Positions 17,749-25,363 of a stretch of DNA of 64,000 nucleotides are shown in pieces. Positions within the stretch are counted from its first letter, which is position 1; each line of letters opens with the position of its first letter. Under the pieces are notes generated by a model. That model was given only the letters and a program-made list of their open reading frames with translations, was not told where the DNA came from and made no database searches. Source of the stretch: Sediminicoccus rosea (GTDB taxonomy: Bacteria > Pseudomonadota > Alphaproteobacteria > Acetobacterales > Acetobacteraceae); the NCBI RefSeq assembly GCF_033547095.1, contig NZ_CP137852.1, positions 558,001 through 622,000 of the forward strand, in the 5' to 3' direction. A program made the position numbers and the translations under genes.

Positions 17749-18837
17749 TCAGGCGTTCCCGGCGCCGGGCCGCTTCACCACGCTCATCCAGCCATGCGGA
17801 TCGGGGGCGCGGCCGTACTGGATGCCCATGATGGCGTCGTAGAGGCGCTGCGTCAGCAGGCCGGTGTGGCCATTGCCGATGCGGATGACGTCGCCCTTGT
17901 AGCCGAGCTCGCCCACGGGCGAGACCACGGCGGCGGTGCCCGTGCCCCAGACTTCGCGCAGCGTGCCGTCGCGGCCGGCCTGCATGACCTCGTCGATGCT
18001 GATCTTGCGTTCGGAGACGCGCAGTCCCCAGTCGCGCATCAGCGCCAGCGCCGAGTTCCGCGTGACACCGTCGAGGATGGTGCCGGCCAGCGGCGGCGTG
18101 ATCACCTCGTCGCCGATCTGCATCATGATGTTCATGGTGCCGACCTCGTCGATGTATTTGCGCTCCACGCCATCGAGCCAGAGCACCTGGGTGTAGCCGG
18201 CCTCGGCCGCCTCCTTCTGCGCGGAGAGCGAGGCGGCGTAGTTCGCGGCCGTCTTCGCCTCGCCAAGCCCGCCTTGCACCGCGCGCACATGGTTGTCGCT
18301 GGCGAGGATACGGATCGGCTTCACGCCCTCCCTGTAATAGGCGCCGACCGGCGAGCAGATCACGAAATAGATGTAGCTGTGGGACGGATGCACGCCGAGC
18401 ATCACGTCCGTGGCGACCACGGTGGGCCGGATGTAGAGCGAGGTGCCGGGCGCGCGCGGCACCCAGTCATGGTCGGCGGCGACCACGGCCTCGAAGGATT
18501 CGCGGATCAGCCCGGGATCCATCTCGGGGATGCAGAGGGCACGGCAGGATTTGTTGAGGCGCTGCGCATGCCGCTCGGCGCGGAACAGGCGGATCTGGCC
18601 ATCCTCGCCGCGGAACGCCTTCAGCCCGTCGAACACCGCCTGGCCGTAATGCAGCACTGAGGTGGCGGGGTCCATCGAGAGCGGCGCATAGGGCACCACG
18701 CGCGGGTCATGCCAGCCGCGCCCTTCCTCGTAATTCATCATGAACATGTGGTCGGTCAGGACCTTGCCGAAGGCGAGCGAGGCATCATCCGGCTTCGGGC
18801 GGGGCGAGCGGGTCGGGGTGAAGGGGATGTCGGTCAT
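17749..18837 (-). CDS. ilvE: Branched-chain amino acid aminotransferase
   Basis: A fold-type IV PLP enzyme of 362 residues that interconverts Val, Leu and Ile with their 2-oxo acids. The length and motifs fit the BCAT class with an N-terminal extension: MNYEEGRGWHDPRVVPY, SVLHYGQAVFDGLKAFR, the LYIRPTVVATD region, GGLGEAKTAANYAASL with the Lys for PLP, LDGVERKYIDEVGTMNI, and WGTGTAAVVSPVG near the C-terminus. The ATG at 18837 begins MTDIPFTPTRSPRP; upstream codons lack coding character. The 130-bp region up to the Bug-receptor gene is AT-rich and must hold its promoter. The gene ends at the convergent double hairpin. Confidence 0.94.
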   Translation of the reverse strand: MTDIPFTPTRSPRPKPDDASLAFGKVLTDHMFMMNYEEGRGWHDPRVVPYAPLSMDPATSVLHYGQAVFDGLKAFRGEDGQIRLFRAERHAQRLNKSCRALCIPEMDPGLIRESFEAVVAADHDWVPRAPGTSLYIRPTVVATDVMLGVHPSHSYIYFVICSPVGAYYREGVKPIRILASDNHVRAVQGGLGEAKTAANYAASLSAQKEAAEAGYTQVLWLDGVERKYIDEVGTMNIMMQIGDEVITPPLAGTILDGVTRNSALALMRDWGLRVSERKISIDEVMQAGRDGTLREVWGTGTAAVVSPVGELGYKGDVIRIGNGHTGLLTQRLYDAIMGIQYGRAPDPHGWMSVVKRPGAGNA

Positions 18838-18969
18838 GCGCGCGATCCAGCAATAATGTTGCGTGTGGCGCGAGTGTATTGAAATGATCCATGGGTGAAA
18901 TACCGGAATTCGGCAACACACCCATGCGTGCCACGCAGATTGGGTCAGCTATCCTGTCGTTGTGGCCGA

Positions 18970-19932
18970 TCAGTCGGCGTATTGCCCTGCGGCCACGATG
19001 AGCGGCCTGAGGCGGGTGATTTCGCTCGCCAGGAAGCTCGCGTGGTAGTCCGGGTTCACCTCGTTCTCGGCGGCGACGGTGGTCAGCGTCTCGGCGTAGC
19101 GCGCGCGCAGGCGCTCCTCGCGCAGGGCGGCGCGCATCGCCTGGGCGAGGCGCGCCTGGATCTCGGGCGGCGTGCCGGCGGCGGCGTAGAGGCCATGCCA
19201 GGCGGACATGATGAGGTCCACGCCCTGTTCGCGCGTGGTGGGCAGGTCCAGGCCTGGGATGCGCTCGGGCAGCGTCACGGCGAAGCCCTTGATCCGGTTG
19301 TCGCGGATGAACGGGGCGGCGACGGTCGCCTGCTCGCAGCTGATGTCCAGGCGCCCGGCCATCATCTCGGTCATGGCCGGCGCCGAGCCGCGGAAGACGA
19401 TGGTGGTGGCGCTGCGCCCGGCCGCGTGCTGCAGCAACATGCCGCAGAGCTGGTTGGACCCACCGAGGCCGCTATGGCCGAGGTTCAGCGCGTCGCCGCG
19501 CTCACGGAGCTGGGCGATGTAGCCGCGCAGGTCATTCGCCGGGAAATCCGGGCGGGCCACCAGCGTCATGCCGGTGTGGGAGACGAGGCCGAGCGGCGCC
19601 AGGCCGCGCTCGATGCTGAAGGGCAGCTGCCGGTAGAGGGTGGCAGCGGCGGCCAGGCCGATATGGTGGATCAGCAGCGTGTGGCCATCGGGGCGGGAGG
19701 CGGCGACGCGCGCGGCCGCGATGGTGCCGCCCGCGCCGGTCACGTTCTCGGCCGCCACGGGCTGGCCAAGCTCCTTCGACATGCCCTCGGCCATGAGGCG
19801 CGCGATCATGTCGGTCGGGCCGCCGGCGGCGAAGGGGATCATCAGCGTCAGCGGCCGCGAGGGGAAACCACCCTGGGCGAGCGCGGGCGTGGCGAGAAGC
19901 GGCAGGGCCAGCGTGGCGCGGCGGGTCAGCAT
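18970..19932 (-). CDS. Bug-type tripartite tricarboxylate transporter receptor
   Basis: A 320-residue periplasmic binding protein. MLTRRATLALPLLATPALAQGG is the signal peptide. The mature start FPSRPLTLMIPFAAGGPTDMIAR carries the P-x-AAGG-D motif that binds dicarboxylates through two water molecules in Bug proteins. NVTGAGGTIAAARVAASRPDGHTLL is the second family signature. No TctA/TctB membrane partner is present nearby, as is usual for orphan Bug receptors. It lies 36 bp downstream of the tartrate dehydrogenase gene on the same strand, so tartrate, malate or a related acid is a reasonable but untested ligand. Confidence 0.88.
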   Translation of the reverse strand: MLTRRATLALPLLATPALAQGGFPSRPLTLMIPFAAGGPTDMIARLMAEGMSKELGQPVAAENVTGAGGTIAAARVAASRPDGHTLLIHHIGLAAAATLYRQLPFSIERGLAPLGLVSHTGMTLVARPDFPANDLRGYIAQLRERGDALNLGHSGLGGSNQLCGMLLQHAAGRSATTIVFRGSAPAMTEMMAGRLDISCEQATVAAPFIRDNRIKGFAVTLPERIPGLDLPTTREQGVDLIMSAWHGLYAAAGTPPEIQARLAQAMRAALREERLRARYAETLTTVAAENEVNPDYHASFLASEITRLRPLIVAAGQYAD

Positions 19933-19968
19933 GAACGTGTTCCTCGATAGTGGATTATTGCCAAGCGG

Positions 19969-21042
19969 TTATTGATTATCCGCACGGATAGCCTCGACCA
20001 CCGCCGCCGTCACGTCCTTTGTCGTCGCCGTGCCGCCGAGATCGGGCGTGAGCACGCCCTTGGCCGTCGCCATCTCGATCGCGCGCATGAGGCGGGCGGC
20101 GGCGGGTTTCTCGCCCAGATGCTCCAGCATCATGCAGGCGGTCCAGAAGGTGGCGATGGGGTTGGCGATGCCCTTGCCCGTGATGTCGAAGGCCGAGCCA
20201 TGGATGGGCTCGAACATCGAGGGGCGGTGGCGCGAGGGGTCCAGGTTCGCGGTGGGCGCCACGCCGAGCGAGCCGGCGAGCGCACCGGCCAGATCGGACA
20301 GGATGTCGGCGTGCAGGTTGGTGGCGACGACGGTGTCGATGCTGGCGGGCTTGCGGACCATGCGCGCGGCCATCGCGTCCACCAGCTCCTTCTCCATGGT
20401 CACGTCGGGGAAGTCCTTCGCCACTTCGGCGGCGATCTCGTCCCAGAAGACCATGCCGTGGCGCTGCGCGTTGGACTTGGTAACGACGGTGAGCAGCTTG
20501 CGCGGCCTGCTCTGCGCGATCTGGAACGCGGTGCGCATGATCCGCTCGACGCCCACGCGGGTGAAGATCGAGGTCTCGGTCGCGATCTCGATCGCGTGGC
20601 CGCGATGGGCACGGCCGCCATGGCCGGCATATTCGCCCTCGCTGTTCTCACGGACGATCACCCAGTCCAGGCCGCCCGGCGCCAGGTGGCGCAGCGGGGA
20701 TTCGAGGCCGGGGAGGACGCGCGTCGGGCGGATATTCGCGTATTGGTCGAAGCCCTGGCAGATGTTCAGCCGCAGCCCCCAGAGGGTCAGGCTGTCCGGC
20801 AGATGCGGGTCACCCACCGCGCCGAAATAGATGGCGTCGAAGCCTTCGAGGGTCTTCAGCCCGTCCTCGGGCATCATGCGGCCGGTGGCGCGGTAGAAAT
20901 CGCTGCCCCAGGGGAATTCCTCCACCTCCAGCGCGAAGTCGCCGGCGCGTTCGGTCAGCGCGCGCAGCACCTCGAGGCCGGCGGGGATCACTTCCTGGCC
21001 GATTCCATCACCCGGGATGGCGGCGATCTTGTGCGTGCGCAT
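19969..21042 (-). CDS. ttuC: Tartrate dehydrogenase/decarboxylase (D-malate dehydrogenase type)
   Basis: A 357-residue beta-decarboxylating dehydrogenase of the isocitrate/isopropylmalate family. KIAAIPGDGIGQEVIP is the N-terminal signature. VIVRENSEGEYAGHGG carries the substrate-loop pattern of TtuC/DmlA and not LeuB. VVTKSNAQRHGMVFWDE provides the catalytic Lys, and DILSDLAGALAGSLGVAPTANL contains the Asp residues for the divalent cation. FEPIHGSAFDITGKGIANP is the NAD-site motif. The expected reactions are NAD-dependent oxidation of tartrate, D-malate or both. The ATG at 21042 follows AGAAGGAAA. It diverges from the GntR gene with only 42 bp between start codons, and the Bug receptor follows it. 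Confidence 0.88.
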   Translation of the reverse strand: MRTHKIAAIPGDGIGQEVIPAGLEVLRALTERAGDFALEVEEFPWGSDFYRATGRMMPEDGLKTLEGFDAIYFGAVGDPHLPDSLTLWGLRLNICQGFDQYANIRPTRVLPGLESPLRHLAPGGLDWVIVRENSEGEYAGHGGRAHRGHAIEIATETSIFTRVGVERIMRTAFQIAQSRPRKLLTVVTKSNAQRHGMVFWDEIAAEVAKDFPDVTMEKELVDAMAARMVRKPASIDTVVATNLHADILSDLAGALAGSLGVAPTANLDPSRHRPSMFEPIHGSAFDITGKGIANPIATFWTACMMLEHLGEKPAAARLMRAIEMATAKGVLTPDLGGTATTKDVTAAVVEAIRADNQ

Positions 21043-21067
21043 GTGCGGTTTCCTTCTGCTGGGGTTA

Positions 21068-21091
21068 CTGGTATGGAAGCTGGTATGGAAG
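21068..21091. repeat. 12-bp tandem duplication with TGGTAT half-sites at the GntR start
   Basis: CTGGTATGGAAG occurs twice head to tail (21068-21079 and 21080-21091). Each copy contains an ATG in the GntR frame and a GGAAG. The duplication therefore makes two in-frame start codons, or it forms an operator in the 42-bp divergent ttuC/GntR promoter region. TGGTAT resembles half-sites of FadR-type GntR operators. Confidence 0.6.
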
Positions 21092-21774
21092 TCAATCCCC
21101 CTCCCTTGCGCGTCACCGCGACGGCCCCCGCGCCCCAGCGCGAAAAGCTCGCGGATGCGGCCTATGCCGCGCTGAAGGCCAGCATCCTGGAGGGGCTGCT
21201 GCCGCCGGGGGTGGAGACCGCCGAGCAGGCCATCGCCGACCAGCTCGGCATGAGCCGGACGCCGGTGCATGAGGCGGCGCTGCGCCTGCAGCATGAGGGG
21301 ATGCTGCAGGTGCTGCCGCGCAAGGGCGTGCGCGTCCTGCCGCTGGACCCGGAGGATCTGCGCCAGACCTATGAGGTGCTGATCGCGCTGGAGGGCGCGG
21401 CCGCCGCGCTGCTGGCGATGCAGGCGCAACCCGCTGCGCTGGCGGCGCTGTCGCGCGCCACGGCGGAGATGGGTGCCGCGCTCACGGCCGGCGACCGCGC
21501 CGCCTGGGCGGCGGCGGATGACCGCTTCCACCGCGCTTTGGTCGAGGGCTGCGGCAACCCCAAGCTCGCGCGCCTCGCCGCCACGGCGACCGACCAGGCG
21601 CAGCGCGCCCGCGCGCTGACCGCCGCGCGCCGGCCGGAGCCGGTGGTGTCGGCCGAGGAGCACGCCGCCATCCTGGCCGCGCTCCAGGCCGGCGATGCCG
21701 AGGCGGCACGGGCCGCCACCGCCGCGCATCGCGCGCGGGCGAGTGCGGAAATCCTGGCGGTGCTGCGGGGGTGA
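21085..21774 (+). CDS. GntR-family (FadR subgroup) transcriptional regulator
   Basis: A 229-residue cytoplasmic repressor or activator. The winged helix lies at residues ~20-85: AYAALKASILEGLLPPGVE, AIADQLGMSRTPVHEAALRLQHEGML as the recognition region, and KGVRVLPL as the wing. The C-terminal all-helical FCD domain contains the Asp/His metal-site pattern (DDRFHRALVEGCGN, EEHAAILAALQAGD, AAHRAR). The start at 21085 is favoured by GGAAG five bases upstream, but the ATG at 21073 is also in frame because of a 12-bp duplication. Position between the divergent ttuC-Bug operon and the downstream glycerate kinase suggests it controls tartrate/glycerate use. Confidence 0.88.
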   Translation: MEVNPPPLRVTATAPAPQREKLADAAYAALKASILEGLLPPGVETAEQAIADQLGMSRTPVHEAALRLQHEGMLQVLPRKGVRVLPLDPEDLRQTYEVLIALEGAAAALLAMQAQPAALAALSRATAEMGAALTAGDRAAWAAADDRFHRALVEGCGNPKLARLAATATDQAQRARALTAARRPEPVVSAEEHAAILAALQAGDAEAARAATAAHRARASAEILAVLRG

Positions 21775-21817
21775 CGCCCTGGCCACGCCCGCCCATGATG
21801 GCGCAAAGGACACGCCC

Positions 21818-23104
21818 ATGACCCACTGGACCGACGCCACCGCCACCGCCGCGCTGCGCGACCTCTATGCCGCCGCGGTGCGCGCGGCCGATCCGCTGGC
21901 CGTGCTGGCCGCGCACCTGCCGCAGCCGCCGAGCAAGGGCCGCGTCCTCGTCGTCGGCGTCGGCAAGGCGGCGGCGAAGATGGCGCAGGCGGTGGAGGCG
22001 GCCTGGGCGCATCTGCCGCTCTCGGGCCTGGTCATCGCGCCCCATGGGGCGGGGCTGCCGCTGAGCCGCATCGCGCTGCGCTTCGGCAAGCACCCGACGC
22101 CGGATGCCGGTGGCGCCGCCGCGGCGGCCGAGATGCTGGCCATGGTCCAGGGGCTGACGGAAGACGATCTCGTGCTGGCGCTGATCTCGGGCGGCGGCTC
22201 CTCGCTCTCCACGCTGCCGGCGCCGGGGCTCTCCCTTGAGGACCTGATTGCCACCAACCAGGCGCTGCTCGCCTCGGGCGCGGTGATCGGGGAGATGAAC
22301 TGCATCCGCAAGCATCTTTCCGCCTTCTCGGGCGGGCGGCTGGCAGCGGCGGCGCATCCGGCGCGGGTGGTGACGCTGGCGATCTCGGACGTGCCGGGGG
22401 ATGACCCGGAGGTCATCGCCTCCGGTCCCACCGTGGCGGACCCGACAAGCTTCGCCGAGGCCCGCGCCATCGTGGCCCGTTACGGGATGGAACTGCCGCC
22501 GGCCGTGGTGGCGCATCTCGCCGCGGGGGTGGAGGAATCGCCCAAGCCGGGCGACCCCCGCCTCGCGCGTGCGGAGCTTCGGATGATCGCCACCCCCATG
22601 ATGGCGCTGGCCGCCATGGCGGAGGCGGCGCGGGGGATGGGCCTGACGCCGCTCATCCTGGGCGATGCGCTGGAGGGCGAGGCGCGGCATGTCGGCACGG
22701 TGCTGGGCGGGATGGCGCGCAGCGTGGCGGCGCATGGCCTGCCGTTGCCGGGCCCCTGCGTGCTGCTCTCGGGCGGTGAATGCACGGTGACCATGGCCAA
22801 GGGTGCGGGCGGCGCGGGCGGGCGGAACACCGAATGCCTGCTGGGGATCGCGCTCGCGCTGAATGGCGCGCCGGGCGTCTGGGCGCTCTGCGCCGATACG
22901 GATGGCATCGACGGCAAGTCCGCGCATGCCGGCGCCATCGCGGGGCCGGGCACGCTGGCGGCGGCGCGGGCGGCGGGGCTCGATCCGCAGGGGCTGCTGG
23001 CGGCGCATCGCAGCCTGGATGTGTTCGCCGCATCCGGCGGGCTGCTCACGCCCGGGCCGACGCTGACCAATGTGAATGACGTGCGGGCAATCCTTGTAGC
23101 TTAG
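21818..23104 (+). CDS. ttuD: Glycerate 2-kinase / TtuD (MOFRL family)
   Basis: A 428-residue member of the GckA/TtuD family. It is often annotated hydroxypyruvate reductase but biochemically is usually an ATP-dependent glycerate 2-kinase. Motifs: VLVVGVGKAAAKMAQAVE, ALISGGGSSLSTLPAPG, NCIRKHLSAFSGGRLA, TLAISDVPGDDPEVIASGPTV, and the MOFRL C-terminus CVLLSGGECTVTMAKGAGGAGGRNTE with ALCADTDGIDGKSAHAGA. Glycerate formed from tartrate would be converted to 2-phosphoglycerate. The ATG at 21818 follows AAAGGA. It starts 44 bp after the GntR gene and precedes pyruvate kinase, an order that mirrors ttuD-ttuE of Agrobacterium. Confidence 0.9.
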   Translation: MTHWTDATATAALRDLYAAAVRAADPLAVLAAHLPQPPSKGRVLVVGVGKAAAKMAQAVEAAWAHLPLSGLVIAPHGAGLPLSRIALRFGKHPTPDAGGAAAAAEMLAMVQGLTEDDLVLALISGGGSSLSTLPAPGLSLEDLIATNQALLASGAVIGEMNCIRKHLSAFSGGRLAAAAHPARVVTLAISDVPGDDPEVIASGPTVADPTSFAEARAIVARYGMELPPAVVAHLAAGVEESPKPGDPRLARAELRMIATPMMALAAMAEAARGMGLTPLILGDALEGEARHVGTVLGGMARSVAAHGLPLPGPCVLLSGGECTVTMAKGAGGAGGRNTECLLGIALALNGAPGVWALCADTDGIDGKSAHAGAIAGPGTLAAARAAGLDPQGLLAAHRSLDVFAASGGLLTPGPTLTNVNDVRAILVA

Positions 23105-23120
23105 CAATGATAAGCTACAA
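23094..23120. promoter_or_regulatory. Perfect inverted repeat over the ttuD stop codon
   Basis: TTGTAGCTTA at 23094-23103 and TAAGCTACAA at 23111-23120 form a perfect 10-bp inverted repeat with a 7-bp spacer that includes the end of the TAG stop. It is AT-rich in a GC-rich genome. It could be a factor-dependent terminator hairpin or an operator for the helix-turn-helix encoded 44 bp downstream. No T tract follows. Confidence 0.65.
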
Positions 23121-23128
23121 AACCGTCA

Positions 23129-23157
23129 TTGGCGTTGCGACTTACCTTGTGTAAGTT
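23129..23157 (+). promoter_or_regulatory. Candidate promoter overlapping a second inverted repeat
   Basis: ACTTAC (23140-23145), a 5-bp spacer and GTAAGT (23151-23156) form a perfect inverted repeat. TTGGCG (23129-23134) and TAAGTT (23152-23157) are 17 bp apart and could be a -35/-10 pair. Transcription would then begin at about the ATG at 23164. The overlap of operator and promoter would suit repression by the encoded helix-turn-helix; this is inference. Confidence 0.4.
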
Positions 23158-23163
23158 AAGCCC

Positions 23164-24813
23164 ATGCGCGACCCTGCCCTTGAAGACATCCTTGCCCGCC
23201 GCGGTGCCGTCACCCGCATCGCTTCGGCGCTCAACATCTCCACCGCCGCCGTCAGCCAATGGAAGCGCATCCCGCCGGATCGCGTGGCCGATGTCGCGCG
23301 CCTGTTCAACCTGCCGCCCGAGCGGCTTGCGCCCCCCGGCACCAAGCCGGCCCCGGCCCCCGAAGGATTGCCCCGCATGGCCTCCCGCATCCCGCTGCGC
23401 CGGCACCGCCGCACCAAGATCATCGCCACCCTCGGCCCCGCCAGCGCCACGGTCGAGATGATCGAGAAGCTGTTCCGCCAGGGCGCCGATGTCTTCCGCC
23501 TCAACTTCAGCCACGGCACGCATGAGGACCACGCAAGCCGCATCCAGATGATCCGTGAGGTGGAGCGCAAGACCGGCCGGCCCATCGGAATCCTGGCCGA
23601 TGTCCAGGGGCCCAAGCTGCGCGTCGGCAAATTCGCCGCCGGGCGCGTTCAGCTCACCACCGGCGCCCGCTTCCGCCTCGACCTCAACCCGACGCCGGGC
23701 GATGTGAAGCGCGTCCAGCTGCCCCACCCCGAGATCATCAACGCGGCCCGCATCGGCACCACGCTCCTGCTCGATGACGGCAAGCTGAAGCTGCGCGTGG
23801 TGCGCCAGGTGGCGAATGACCACCTGGAGACCGAGGTGGTGGTGGGCGGCGCCCTCTCCGACCGCAAGGGCGTGAATGTGCCCGACGTGGCGCTCCCCAT
23901 CCCGGCACTGACCGAGAAGGACCGTGCCGACCTCGATTTCGTCCTGCCGCTCGGCATCGAATATGTCGGCCTCTCCTTCGTGCAGCGGCCGGAGGATGTG
24001 GCCGAGGCCAAGGCGATCGCGGCCGGCCGCGCCTGGATCATGGTGAAGATGGAAAAGCCCCAGGCCGTCGAGAATCTCGATGCCATCCTGGAGCTCTGCG
24101 ACTGCGTGATGGTGGCGCGCGGCGACCTCGGCGTGGAAATGCCGACGGAGGAGGTGCCGCTGGTGCAGAAGCGCATCGTCCGCGCCGCCCGGCAGCTCGG
24201 CAAGCCCGTGGTGGTCGCGACCCAGATGCTGGAGAGCATGATCACCGCGCCCTCGCCGACCCGCGCGGAGGCGAGCGACGTCTCCAACGCCGTCTTCGAC
24301 GGCGCCGATGCGGTGATGCTCTCGGCCGAGACGGCGGCCGGGCAATACCCGCTGGAAGCCGTGAACATCATGGACCGCATCGTCGGTCGGGTGGAGCAGG
24401 ACCCGGGCTGGCGGGCCCAGACCGATGCGAACCGCCCCGCGCCCGAACCCACCAGCGCCGGCGCCATCGCCGCCGCCGCCGCCCAGGTGGCGCATACGGT
24501 GCACGCCCAGGTCATCGCGACCTTCACCAGCACCGCCTCCACCACGCTGCGCGTGGCGCGCGAGCGGCCCGACTGCCCGATCCTCGGCCTGACGGCGGAG
24601 CTGCAGGCGGCGCGGCGGCTCGCCGTGGTCTGGGGGGTGCATCCGCTGGTGGTTCAGGATATCCACTCGATGACGGAAATGGTGGCGCGCGCCAGCCGGG
24701 CCGCGCAGCAGGAGGGTTTCGCCCGCCTCGGCGAGGAGCTGGTGGTGACAGCGGGCGTGCCCTTTGGCACACCGGGCACCACCAATGCGCTCAGGGTGGC
24801 CACGGTGAAGTGA
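23164..24813 (+). CDS. pyk: Pyruvate kinase with N-terminal Cro/YdaS-like HTH extension
   Basis: The open frame encodes 549 residues. From Met72 (ATG 23377) it is a normal pyruvate kinase of 478 residues that makes pyruvate and ATP from phosphoenolpyruvate. RRTKIIATLGPAS, VFRLNFSHG, the active-site Lys region WIMVKMEKPQAVENLD, MVARGDLGVEMP and TQMLESMI are all present. Residues ~11-57 before it (GAVTRIASALNISTAAVSQW, then VADVARLFNLPPERL) look like a Cro/CI or YdaS-type DNA-binding helix-turn-helix, with no stop codon in between. GAAGGA nine bases before the internal ATG could allow separate translation of the enzyme. Two inverted repeats lie just upstream. It follows ttuD by 59 bp, matching ttuE in the Agrobacterium tartrate operon. 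Confidence 0.85.
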   Translation: MRDPALEDILARRGAVTRIASALNISTAAVSQWKRIPPDRVADVARLFNLPPERLAPPGTKPAPAPEGLPRMASRIPLRRHRRTKIIATLGPASATVEMIEKLFRQGADVFRLNFSHGTHEDHASRIQMIREVERKTGRPIGILADVQGPKLRVGKFAAGRVQLTTGARFRLDLNPTPGDVKRVQLPHPEIINAARIGTTLLLDDGKLKLRVVRQVANDHLETEVVVGGALSDRKGVNVPDVALPIPALTEKDRADLDFVLPLGIEYVGLSFVQRPEDVAEAKAIAAGRAWIMVKMEKPQAVENLDAILELCDCVMVARGDLGVEMPTEEVPLVQKRIVRAARQLGKPVVVATQMLESMITAPSPTRAEASDVSNAVFDGADAVMLSAETAAGQYPLEAVNIMDRIVGRVEQDPGWRAQTDANRPAPEPTSAGAIAAAAAQVAHTVHAQVIATFTSTASTTLRVARERPDCPILGLTAELQAARRLAVVWGVHPLVVQDIHSMTEMVARASRAAQQEGFARLGEELVVTAGVPFGTPGTTNALRVATVK

Positions 24814-24837
24814 GCCGCCCCAACGGAGACGAGCCTG

Positions 24838-25200
24838 ATGACGCGTATCTTCCTGGCCGCCTGCCTCGCTGTCTCGGTGGCCGCCGCACCGGCCCAGGCC
24901 CAGCGGAGCGGCACCTATGACGTCACGGGCACCAATCCGGATGGCAGCGCCTATACCGGCACGCTGGAGCTGGAGCAGATCGGCCTGCTCTCCTTCCGCC
25001 TGCGCTGGAACATCGGCCCGGACGTGATCGAGGGCGTGGGGATGGTGAGCGGCCTCAGCTTTGCCACCGCCTTCAGCCTGGGTGGGGGCAGCAGCCCGAG
25101 CATGGGCGTCTATGAGCTGCGCCCCAATGGCCAGCTGGTGGGTCAATGGACCACCATCGGCGCCTTCGCCGCCGGCACCGAGACGGCAACGCCGAGATAG
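24838..25200 (+). CDS. Small secreted hypothetical protein
   Basis: A 120-residue protein with a clear Sec signal peptide (MTRIFLAACLAVSVAAAPAQAQ). The mature part of about 98 residues is glycine-rich with alternating polar and hydrophobic residues: YDVTGTNPDGSAYTGTLELEQ, FRLRWNIGPDVIEGVGM, YELRPNGQLVGQW. This suggests a small all-beta, possibly lipocalin-like, periplasmic domain. I do not recognise a family with certainty. The ATG at 24838 follows GGAGACGAG. It starts 24 bp after pyruvate kinase on the same strand, and repeat copy B follows its stop. Confidence 0.75.
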   Translation: MTRIFLAACLAVSVAAAPAQAQRSGTYDVTGTNPDGSAYTGTLELEQIGLLSFRLRWNIGPDVIEGVGMVSGLSFATAFSLGGGSSPSMGVYELRPNGQLVGQWTTIGAFAAGTETATPR

Positions 25201-25204
25201 GTTT

Positions 25205-25310
25205 GGCGCCCTCGGCGCCTGTCGCGCGCTCCGCGCCTTTGGCTTCGCCGCGCCGAGGCGGCGCGGGGCCATGCGCCCGGTTGGGCGGCGCCGGCCGCGT
25301 TGCGGCCGGT
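25205..25310 (+). repeat. Stop-codon-linked palindromic repeat, copy B
   Basis: Same architecture and orientation as copy A, starting 5 bp after the TAG of the small secreted protein gene: GGCGCCCTCGGCGCC, a GCGCGCTCCGCGC palindrome, TTTGGCTTCGCCGCGCC, a variable middle, GGTTGGGCGGCGCCGG and GGCCGC-GTT-GCGGCCGG. Here it separates convergent genes. Confidence 0.82.
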
Positions 25311-25363
25311 TTCTCCGAAGGTCGCCTATGATCTGATCCGGTGCGGGCTGCGCCTGCCCGCCG

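Noticed and set aside
25146-25331. Short frames whose peptides share an ARLGGAGRVAAG-like string at several places
   Set aside because: The shared peptide is the translation of the palindromic DNA repeats and not a protein family. The signal was reassigned to the repeat finding.
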